A stretch of 40,071 bases of DNA from Tidjanibacter sp. (GTDB taxonomy: Bacteria > Bacteroidota > Bacteroidia > Bacteroidales > Rikenellaceae), in NCBI GenBank assembly GCA_017936005.1, contig JAGBGK010000030.1:1-40071 (forward strand). The letters run 5' to 3'. Both the position numbers and the translations under genes were made by a program. Numbering within the stretch: position 1 is the first letter of the stretch; each line of letters begins with the position of its first letter. The notes beneath the pieces were generated by a model, which was given only the letters and a program-made list of their open reading frames with translations, was not told where the DNA came from and did no database searches. This document shows, one piece after another, positions 34,060-40,071 of the stretch.

Positions 34060-34119
34060 CAGCTACCGACAGTGCTTTTGGAAAAGAACAAACCTAAAAC
34101 TATACAAAAAAACTACGAA

Positions 34120-35136
34120 ATGAAAGAGATTAAATGGCAGGAGCTTGGTTTTAGCTATGTTAAAACCGACTACAATGTCCGCTGTGTGTGGAAAGATGGC
34201 GCGTGGGGCGAGATTGAGGTGAGCGATAGCGAGTACCTCCCCATCCATATGGCTGCCACCTGTCTGCACTATGGCCAGGAGGTCTTCGAGGGCCTCAAAG
34301 CATTCCGAGGCGTGGATGGCAAGGTGCGTATTTTCCGTTTGGAGGAGAACGCAAAGCGTATGCAGCGTTCGGGTGAGTATTTGAGGATGCAGGTGCCCAG
34401 CATCGAACTCTTTGAGGAGATGTGTGTGAAGGCCATCCAAGCCAATGCGGAGTATATTCCTCCCTATGGTACGGGTGCTTCGCTCTACTTGCGTCCGCTG
34501 CTGATTGGTACGGGTGCGCAGGTGGGTGTTAAGGAGTCCACCGAGTACACATTCATTGTCTTTGTCACCCCCGTGGGCCCATACTTCAAGGAGGGTTTCA
34601 AACCGATTACCGTCACTTTGGAGCGTACCTACGATAGGGCTGCACCTCGTGGTACGGGTCACACCAAGGTTGGTGGTAACTATGCAGCATCGATTGGCTC
34701 CGGTTCGAGGGCTCACGCTGCAGGTTTTTCCAACTGCCTCTATTTGGACCCTAGCGAGAAGAAGTATATTGATGAGTTTGGTGCTGCCAACTTCTTTGGC
34801 ATTAAGGATGGTTCCTACATCACTCCCGACTCAACCTCGGTGTTGCCTTCGATTACCAATATGTCGTTGCGTACCCTGGCCGAAGATTTGGGTTTGAAGG
34901 TAGAGAATCGTAAAGTTCCCGTTGAGGAGTTGCCCACCTTTGAGGAGGTTGGTGCTTGTGGTACGGCTGCGGTTATCTCGCCCATTGGTCGCATCTTTGA
35001 CCCCAAGACGGAGGAGTATGTGGAGTATGGCACCGAGGCTGGTCCTTGGTGTGTGAAGCTCTACACTCTTTTGCAGGACATTCAGTATGGTCGCACGGAG
35101 GATACTCACGGTTGGGTTACTTACGTCGAAGCATAA
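34120..35136 (+). CDS. ilvE: Branched-chain amino acid aminotransferase
   Basis: A 338-residue PLP-dependent fold-type IV enzyme that makes Leu, Ile and Val from their 2-oxo acids. Typical features are HYGQEVFEGLKAFRG, LRPLLIGTG, and the PLP lysine Lys183 in GHTKVGGNYAAS. Also present are NCLYLDPSEKKYIDEFGAANFFG and the phosphate-binding end GTAAVISPIGRI. The start MKEIKWQEL is preferred over a start 16 codons earlier, because the intervening sequence is the A-rich leader that precedes most genes here. The TAA stop is fused to palindromic element A copy 3, the likely terminator. Confidence 0.95.
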   Translation: MKEIKWQELGFSYVKTDYNVRCVWKDGAWGEIEVSDSEYLPIHMAATCLHYGQEVFEGLKAFRGVDGKVRIFRLEENAKRMQRSGEYLRMQVPSIELFEEMCVKAIQANAEYIPPYGTGASLYLRPLLIGTGAQVGVKESTEYTFIVFVTPVGPYFKEGFKPITVTLERTYDRAAPRGTGHTKVGGNYAASIGSGSRAHAAGFSNCLYLDPSEKKYIDEFGAANFFGIKDGSYITPDSTSVLPSITNMSLRTLAEDLGLKVENRKVPVEELPTFEEVGACGTAAVISPIGRIFDPKTEEYVEYGTEAGPWCVKLYTLLQDIQYGRTEDTHGWVTYVEA

Positions 35137-35260
35137 AAAACGCAGATTGCGGGTGAATTTTGCACCAAAATTCAGAGAGCGAGTTCCTCACCTACGTTGG
35201 TAGGCTGCGGAGTCGCTCCTTCTTTTGGCACAAAATTCACCTCGCACTTTGCGTTTTTTT
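35134..35260 (+). repeat. Palindromic element A, copy 3 (best preserved)
   Basis: Begins at the TAA of ilvE, ends GCGTTTTTTT. The arms pair almost throughout: AAAACGCA/TGCGTTTT, GTGAATTTTG/CAAAATTCAC, CCAAAA/TTTTGG, GAGCGA with the right arm, CC, TCA (35188-35190), CCTAC/GTAGG around GTTG, CTGC (35205-35208), GG. It differs from copy 2 mainly in the lower stem, where the pairing is better here. Confidence 0.87.
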
Positions 35261-35261
35261 A

Positions 35262-35347
35262 GGTTGTGGGGCTTGCTGACGTTTGAAAGAGTCGTTACCT
35301 ACCATCTACACAAAACGGCCTTAGGCCGCGCACTTTGCGTTTTTTTT
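35262..35347 (+). repeat. Element B, single unit
   Basis: Directly follows element A copy 3. Same left part GTTGTGGGGCTTGCTGACG, ATCTACACAAAA, hairpin CGGCC-TTA-GGCCG (35316-35328), right end GCGCACTTTGCGTTTTTTT. Confidence 0.85.
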
Positions 35348-35530
35348 AGTCTAACGTCTATCGTCTAACGACTTTTTCCCAATTAGTAATTGGTAAAGAG
35401 TAATTAGTAAATATTTTCCCTTTCTGCACTTTCTGCCTTTTCTGCTCTTTTGTCAATTTTCAATTCCCTTTCTGCACTTTCTGCCCTCGGGTATCTTTAA
35501 TACCCAAGAATATCAAGGAGTGCCCTAACT
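35348..35530 (+). repeat. Mosaic of short tandem repeats
   Basis: GTCTAACG-type units (35349-35370), AATTAGTAATTGG and TAATTAGTAA (35380-35410), CTTTCTGC units (35420-35450 and again 35468-35485), TCAATTTTCAATT (35453-35465), then hairpin GGGTAT-CTTTA-ATACCC (35489-35505). No gene is supported between 35137 and 35608. Confidence 0.7.
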
Positions 35531-35555
35531 CTCAATTCTCCTCCCTTGCTACCCA

Positions 35556-35590
35556 AAACAAAAGCCCCCTCGAATTGAGGAGGCTTTGGG
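35556..35590 (-). terminator. Terminator of the Omp85-type gene
   Basis: Minus strand stem AAAGCCTCCTC / GAGGGGGCTTT (pairing 35577-35587 with 35561-35571, one mismatch), then TGTTTTGGG. Confidence 0.7.
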
Positions 35591-35608
35591 GTTGTGTGTC
35601 GTGTCGGT

Positions 35609-36895
35609 TTAGAAAATGTAGTTGGTGCCGATGTTCAGGCCACCCTTACCATCCCTCTTATCGAGTGGCATACCATACTCAACCGAGATGATGAAGTTGT
35701 GGTTCATCACAAGTTTCAGACCCGCACCAACGCTGGTGTGGATACCACCTGCATCCTCGCCACTATAAATGGGGTTGGCACCGGGAACAAAGGAGGTGAT
35801 GAGTGAACTCAAATCGCTTGCCTGCTTGTCGAAGGCCCTCGACTTGGTGATGATACCCATATCCACAAAGGGGTTGGTGGCAACATACCAATTCTGCTTG
35901 AAGAGGCGGAAGTTGGCGAGTTTCACCCTTGCCTCAAAGTTGGCCCAAGCGTAGCCGTCGGCCAAGATACGGTTCTGGAATACGCCACGCACCGAGTTCT
36001 TACCACCGAGGCCCTCGTTTTTAATCTGGCGAAGGTAGAGGGGAGTGGTGGTCTGCTGCAAGTAGAAGGGAGCATTGCCAAAGGTCTGCTGCCAATTCAC
36101 ACGATAGCCCAACACCACCTTGTCACCTACTACGGGGAAGAACTGTCGCCAAGTGGCCATAATGCGGCCATAGGCCTCGGCATCGCCAAAGAGGGCGGGC
36201 GAGAAGCTACCCACAATCTCGGCGCAGTAGCCCTTGGTGGGTGCAGCCTCCATATCACGGGTGTCATAGACAAGGCCCGCTTTGAGTTCGAGGTGGGTGC
36301 CTGCAACTTCGTTGTCGCTGATAAGGCCGCTTTCTGTGTACAACTTATAGAGAGAAACCTCGTTTTTGTATTTGTCGAGCTCCACATTGCCTGTGGTTAC
36401 GTTCCAGAATGTGAGGCCGGCCATCCAAGTCAAGCGGTCGGAGATGTTACCCTGCACATCGGCAATACCACGCAGCATTGTGCGGTCCATATAGTAGAAC
36501 GAACTGCCGCTGGTGAGGTCGTAGTCCAAAGGCGAAGCATAGCCGTTGAAGCCGTAGAAAGGCGACATTGCCGAGTCGAGATAGCTCACGGCTGCCGTGA
36601 GTCGCAGGCCGGGGATGAGGTACTTCGAGTCGTAGAAGAGGTGTGCGATGGTCTCGCCCTTGGTGTAGCGCGAGAGCTCTACGTTGAATTTGTGGAGGTA
36701 GGTGGGGTAGGTGCTACCGTCGCCAAAGTAGAAGAAGTCGCACAGTGCGCCATACTGAAAGCCGAGGTCGCTATTGTAGCTCACGGCGGGCAGGGGGCCG
36801 AGGTTCCAACCCGTTTTAGCCTCCTCTTTTGCCTGTGCGCTTGCTCCGAGGGCAATCATTACGCAGGCCAACGAAAGAATAATCTGTTTTTTCAT
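35609..36895 (-). CDS. Omp85/BamA-type outer membrane barrel without POTRA domains
   Basis: A 428-residue exported protein; start MKKQIILSLACVMIALGASA before Gln. The 32 codons upstream in frame lack protein character. There are no POTRA repeats: after a short linker (AKEEAKTGWNLGPLPAVSYNSDLGFQYG) the chain is a 16-strand-size barrel. Omp85 hallmarks are YDTRDMEAAPTKGYCAEI, the lid-loop-like motif KNSVRGVFQNRI (cf. VRGF/Y), ANFEAR, and a C-terminal strand GLNIGTNYIF ending in Phe. It is therefore like the barrel-only surface-antigen (D15) proteins. It follows the DUF819 gene by 40 bases and ends at a terminator. The function is unknown; the neighbouring membrane proteins give no direct clue. 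Confidence 0.8.
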   Translation of the reverse strand: MKKQIILSLACVMIALGASAQAKEEAKTGWNLGPLPAVSYNSDLGFQYGALCDFFYFGDGSTYPTYLHKFNVELSRYTKGETIAHLFYDSKYLIPGLRLTAAVSYLDSAMSPFYGFNGYASPLDYDLTSGSSFYYMDRTMLRGIADVQGNISDRLTWMAGLTFWNVTTGNVELDKYKNEVSLYKLYTESGLISDNEVAGTHLELKAGLVYDTRDMEAAPTKGYCAEIVGSFSPALFGDAEAYGRIMATWRQFFPVVGDKVVLGYRVNWQQTFGNAPFYLQQTTTPLYLRQIKNEGLGGKNSVRGVFQNRILADGYAWANFEARVKLANFRLFKQNWYVATNPFVDMGIITKSRAFDKQASDLSSLITSFVPGANPIYSGEDAGGIHTSVGAGLKLVMNHNFIISVEYGMPLDKRDGKGGLNIGTNYIF

Positions 36896-36935
36896 AGGTT
36901 TGTTTCTCCGTTTATATGTGTGTTTGTTTTTCGGT

Positions 36936-38099
36936 TTACAGAAGCAAAAGTACTTTGTAGATGATAAATCCCAAGTAGTTTCCCAACGCATAACCCACCA
37001 AACCGATGGTTACGCCCACAATCATAATGTCTTTGTTCTTCATCGAAGCAGCAATCATGGGTACGAATATGGGCGAGTTGATGAGGGTGTTGGAGGTGAT
37101 AATGGTGGTGTCGCCGTCCACTTTGAAGATTTTTGCCAACAGGATGGTGAGGAAGAGCGAGCCGAAGATGGCAATCACCTGATAGGCAACAATAGCCAAT
37201 GTGCCCTCAAACTCAATGGCTCGTAGGTTGGCCATCGAAGCGACCACAATGGAGAAGATGTAGATGATATACATACCCGCATCGTAACTCTTATCCCACG
37301 TCTTGACCTCCTTCCAGAGCGAGAAGATGAGTGCGAGGGTTGTGAGGGTGAGAATCATCACAACAGTAAAGATGTTCTCGTCGTACCTCTTGGCAAGGGT
37401 TGCAACACCAAATGCGGCAGCTACAATCACCAGCGTAAGCAACAACACTTTGAGGAGTTGGATTAGATTTTTCTTCTTGCCGAAATCTTTGTAGGGGTTC
37501 TTCTCGGTATATTCGTCCACGTTTACCTCTTGGTCGGTAGTATAAATGCCTCGTCCCAACACTTTGCGTGCCCACTTGATACCCACACTCATCAGGAATA
37601 CCAGATAGACAAAGCAGATAATCATATCGAAGGAGTTGAGGATGATGAAGGTGTTGTTGTCCATTTCGAGCATCACCTTCAATGCCGCCAGGTTGGGCGT
37701 ACCACCCGTGCACTTGCCCGCAATGGCACCACCAATCACAGCTGCTTCGGAATCCCCCCCTAAATAATTGTGTAGGAGCAAGAAACCAACCAGCACCATT
37801 GTTACCACCGACACCACTCCGAGTATTGTGATTTTCAACGATGTTTTTATGGAGAACTTCTTGAAGTCGCAACTATACAGCATCATCGGCAGAGCCAGCG
37901 GAATGGCGATGGTCGAGAGGGTGTCTTGCAACGGGAAGTAGTCCGCAGGAATGAGGTTGAGGTTTGCGATGATGAAACCCAAAAAATAGAGCACCAGAAC
38001 AGGCCCTATCTTACCCAAAATCTTCGACTTATTGCACGCCCACAAAACAGCAGCAGGCGAGAGCAGGTAGAAGAGAATAAGAAGAATTTTACCCAACAT
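36936..38099 (-). CDS. DUF819 family inner-membrane protein, copy 1
   Basis: A 387-residue polytopic membrane protein with about ten hydrophobic segments. Motifs typical of the DUF819 (YjcL) family are IAIPLALPMMLYSCDFKK, GGAIAGKCTGGTPNLAALKVM (a glycine-rich re-entrant-like loop), and SNTLINSPIFVPMIAASMKNK near the C-terminus. A hydrophilic loop with NPYKDFGKKKNLIQLLK separates two halves. It is related throughout to the next gene upstream (38273-39463), so the pair arose by tandem duplication. It has its own -7/-33 promoter. It is probably a secondary transporter; the substrate is unknown. Confidence 0.85.
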   Translation of the reverse strand: MLGKILLILFYLLSPAAVLWACNKSKILGKIGPVLVLYFLGFIIANLNLIPADYFPLQDTLSTIAIPLALPMMLYSCDFKKFSIKTSLKITILGVVSVVTMVLVGFLLLHNYLGGDSEAAVIGGAIAGKCTGGTPNLAALKVMLEMDNNTFIILNSFDMIICFVYLVFLMSVGIKWARKVLGRGIYTTDQEVNVDEYTEKNPYKDFGKKKNLIQLLKVLLLTLVIVAAAFGVATLAKRYDENIFTVVMILTLTTLALIFSLWKEVKTWDKSYDAGMYIIYIFSIVVASMANLRAIEFEGTLAIVAYQVIAIFGSLFLTILLAKIFKVDGDTTIITSNTLINSPIFVPMIAASMKNKDIMIVGVTIGLVGYALGNYLGFIIYKVLLLL

Positions 38100-38186
38100 A
38101 ATTTATTCATTTTGTGACCCTTGTGATGTCATTAGCTATGTGTGCGGATGGCCTCGTCGGGTCTATGTTCATTATTTGTGGCAGCC

Positions 38187-38217
38187 CAAAGATACGACTT
38201 TTTCTTCAAAATGCAAC
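38187..38217 (-). promoter_or_regulatory. Promoter of DUF819 copy 1
   Basis: Minus strand: GTTG (38214-38217), 19 bases, TATCTTTG (38187-38194). It directly follows the terminator of the upstream DUF819 gene. Confidence 0.6.
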
Positions 38218-38252
38218 AAAAAGCGGTGCCAACCGAGGTGGTGGCACCGCTT
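38218..38252 (-). terminator. Terminator of DUF819 copy 2
   Basis: Perfect ten-base stem AAGCGGTGCC / GGCACCGCTT (38221-38230 with 38243-38252), followed on the minus strand by a short T run. Confidence 0.8.
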
Positions 38253-38272
38253 GTGGTGTGTGTAGATCGTTT

Positions 38273-39463
38273 TTACAATGTGTTCAGCAGAGTGAAAATT
38301 AGGTAGCCGAGGTAGTTACCTACAGCATAGCCCGCAAGGCCGTTGGTGATACCAACCATAATGGCACTCTTATTCTTCATCGTGGCCGCAATCATAGGTA
38401 CGCAGATGGGTGAGTTGACCAGCGTGTCGGAGGTGATGACCGCACTGTCGGCATCCACCTTGCAGGGTTTGGCTAGCAACACTCCAAGTGCAAGCGAGCC
38501 AAAAACGATGATGGCCTGATATACCAATACCCACAAGCCCAGCTTCCAATCGAGTTGCGAAAGGTCTGCAAGCATTGCCATCGCAAGGCAGAATATGTAG
38601 ATGAGGTACATACCCGCATCGAAACTCTTATCCCACGAGCGTACACCCTTGAATGCCGTAAGCAAAAGGCTGATGGTTGTGAGGGTGAGAATGAGAGCTA
38701 CCATTGAGAAGTCGCCACCCAAGATGTCAAACAGAGGTTTGCCCTCCTTGAAGAAGCCGCTAACAACCAACGATACTCCGGCCACAGCAGCCGCAGCAAC
38801 AAAGACCTTCAACAGTTGGATGATACTTTTCTTCTTTCCAAAATCCTTGTATGGGTTGTCGTTTACGAACTCCTCGGTGTTGATGATGTCGTTGTGAGCT
38901 TTGTAGTCCTTGCCGTGTACAATGCGGCGGGCAAGCGACACACCACCACCCATCAGGAACATAAGGTAGAAGAACGACACCACAAGGTTGCAGGTGGCAA
39001 CCAAAGCAAACATCTCCTCCGAAAGGCCCCTCTCGCCGAGCATCATATTCACGGCGGCAAAGTTACCTGCTCCGCCGGAATATTGACCGGAAAGTGTAGC
39101 GCCAATGGTTGGACCACTCACGCCGAGGTGCTCTTTGAGCAGGAGGAAGCCCAAGACTACGGTGATGGCTACGGATAGAACGCCGACAATGAATGCCCTA
39201 ACCGTAACGCCGGCCTTAAAGTTCTTGAAGTTGCAGCCGAACAACATCATCGGTATTGCAAGAGGAATCATCACATCCTGCAAGAGTTTTTGGATGCCGC
39301 CATATTCGGCAGGTACGATGTGTAGGTTTGCAATGATCACACCCAAGATGTAGAGCGTGAGAACAGGACCCACTTTGTTCAACACTTTAACCTTGCGGCA
39401 ACCCCACAAAACAGCTGCGGGAGCCAATAAGTAGAATACTACGAGTAGAAGTTTTCCAATCAT
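38273..39463 (-). CDS. DUF819 family inner-membrane protein, copy 2
   Basis: A 396-residue paralogue of the gene just downstream. Equivalent motifs are IPLAIPMMLFGCNFKNF, GATLSGQYSGGAGNFAAVNMML and SDTLVNSPICVPMIAATMKNK. The central loop NPYKDFGKKKSIIQLLK is almost identical to that of copy 1, while the membrane segments have diverged. The glycine loop differs at key spots (KCTGGTPN in copy 1, QYSGGAGN here), which suggests different substrates. It has its own promoter and a strong terminator, so the two genes can be expressed separately. It lies next to the rRNA operon but is oriented away from it. Confidence 0.85.
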   Translation of the reverse strand: MIGKLLLVVFYLLAPAAVLWGCRKVKVLNKVGPVLTLYILGVIIANLHIVPAEYGGIQKLLQDVMIPLAIPMMLFGCNFKNFKAGVTVRAFIVGVLSVAITVVLGFLLLKEHLGVSGPTIGATLSGQYSGGAGNFAAVNMMLGERGLSEEMFALVATCNLVVSFFYLMFLMGGGVSLARRIVHGKDYKAHNDIINTEEFVNDNPYKDFGKKKSIIQLLKVFVAAAAVAGVSLVVSGFFKEGKPLFDILGGDFSMVALILTLTTISLLLTAFKGVRSWDKSFDAGMYLIYIFCLAMAMLADLSQLDWKLGLWVLVYQAIIVFGSLALGVLLAKPCKVDADSAVITSDTLVNSPICVPMIAATMKNKSAIMVGITNGLAGYAVGNYLGYLIFTLLNTL

Positions 39464-39495
39464 ATTCGATTAAGTTTGTGTTTGCTGTGGCAGGA

Positions 39496-39503
39496 CAAAG
39501 ATA
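39496..39503 (-). promoter_or_regulatory. -7 box of DUF819 copy 2
   Basis: TATCTTTG on the minus strand, 33 bases upstream of the ATG; the -33 element is not clear. Confidence 0.5.
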
Positions 39504-39716
39504 TACAAAATATTCTAAAATGAACATCTCTACCGCATCTAACTCCCATACCTATATATTATATATAATAAGCCTCATCCTCTGCTCTTTCTGCCCTTGC
39601 TACACTTTCTGCTCCTGCTGTCCCTTGTTAACAATAATTTAACAAAAGGTAAATATATGATTTACAATAACTTGTAAAAAATATCTAAAATTTTTGCATT
39701 TTTTTTGAGGGAAACG

Positions 39717-39747
39717 CTTGCAGGTTTGAAAAAAGTGGCTACCTTTG
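39717..39747 (+). promoter_or_regulatory. rRNA operon promoter P1
   Basis: CTTG (39717-39720), exactly 19 bases, TACCTTTG (39740-39747), start near 39754. Long A/T tracts lie upstream (39630-39710) and could act as an UP-like element. The stretch 39510-39630 holds only A/T-rich and CTTTCTGC-type sequence. Confidence 0.7.
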
Positions 39748-39820
39748 CATCCGCAATTCAGAAATAACCACGGCGAAAGTCGAGGGGAAATAAGAAAAGC
39801 AAAAAAAAGTTCTAGAAAAA

Positions 39821-39852
39821 TTTGGTGGTTACAAAAATAGGTTCTATCTTTG
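39821..39852 (+). promoter_or_regulatory. rRNA operon promoter P2
   Basis: TTTG (39821-39824), 20 bases, TATCTTTG (39845-39852), start near 39859. Together with P1 this gives a tandem rRNA promoter 105 bases apart. Confidence 0.75.
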
Positions 39853-39858
39853 CACCCA

Positions 39859-40060
39859 CGTTCGCCTCTGAAATAGCGGCGATTTTTTTAGCGCCTCGCC
39901 GAAAGGTGAGGTACCAAAAAAGGTTCTTTGACTTATTGGTTTTTAAGAGAGAAAAAGAATGCAGAAAGCACGAAGTCTTTAAGACTTCGCAAGTTCAATT
40001 CAATTCCTTTTAACGGAAAAAAGAAGTAGTCAGGCTCTAACAATACATTTTAATTTTTTT
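39859..40060 (+). other. Pre-16S leader with boxA-like element and processing hairpins
   Basis: Contains hairpin CCTCGCC-GAAA-GGTGAGG (39894-39911), then GGTTCTTTGACTTATTGG (39922-39939), resembling the rRNA antitermination boxA. A palindrome CGAAGTCTT/AAGACTTCG follows (39971-39989), then TTCC...GGAA (about 40005-40018). The 5' half of the 16S processing stem probably lies here, with its partner beyond the window. Confidence 0.6.
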
Positions 40061-40071
40061 ACAATGGAGAG
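40061..40071 (+). rRNA. 16S ribosomal RNA, first ~11 bases
   Basis: The window ends ACAATGGAGAG, which is how Bacteroidales 16S genes begin before TTTGATCCTGGCTCAG. The tandem promoters and boxA-like leader upstream support this. Only the extreme 5' end is present. Confidence 0.75.

Overview
The window looks like chromosomal DNA from a Bacteroidales bacterium, possibly Rikenellaceae/Alistipes-like (family level is a guess). The evidence is: promoters of the Bacteroidetes form TTTG-N19/20-TAnnTTTG; start codons without Shine-Dalgarno sequences, in A-rich leaders; many signal-peptide beta-barrel and TPR proteins; a giant WG-repeat protein; an HU / 31-aa basic protein / RNase G neighbourhood; and, at the right edge, a double rRNA promoter, a leader and the first bases of a 16S rRNA gene.

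Layout. 1-5.6 kb: the 3' part of the methylmalonyl-CoA mutase large subunit, ferritin, greA (minus) divergent from cardiolipin synthase, a PorT-like barrel and a 45-aa Cys-rich peptide. 5.6-9.4 kb, minus strand: a tightly overlapping envelope operon (LolA-like, YidD-like, two related TPR/membrane proteins, then a lipoprotein), preceded by a secreted TM2-domain protein. 9.6-13.4 kb: a 1261-aa protein with about 31 WG repeats. 13.8-19.6 kb: HU, an mS38-like 31-aa protein, RNase G/E and Mfd. 19.7-27.1 kb: an envelope-biogenesis run of OM barrel, TPR protein, LptC, a CNNM/CorC-type membrane protein and a PpiD-like foldase. 27.1-27.9 kb: a gene-free mosaic of repeats. 27.9-30.9 kb, minus: priA-comF. 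31.0-35.1 kb: YitT-type membrane protein, metG and ilvE. 35.1-35.6 kb: a second repeat mosaic. 35.6-39.5 kb, minus: two tandem DUF819-type membrane proteins and an Omp85-type barrel. 39.5 kb to the end: the rRNA control region.

Gene content is mostly housekeeping and envelope functions. I saw no phage, transposase, CRISPR or restriction/defence genes.

The most unusual feature is intergenic. A long palindromic element (family A) occurs in three full copies (1312-1436, 27085-27213, 35134-35260) and one core-only copy (15943-15989). Every copy keeps the same asymmetric internal loop (TCA opposite CTGC) between two stems whose sequences change in a compensating way. All three full copies begin exactly at the TAA stop codon of the gene before them. 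A second ~85-bp element (family B) forms a three-unit tandem array and one isolated unit. It carries a triloop hairpin that also covaries, and it shares its right end with family A. Short tandem spacer motifs (GTCTAACG, TTTTCAA, CTAATTACT, CTTTCTGC) surround these elements at several loci.
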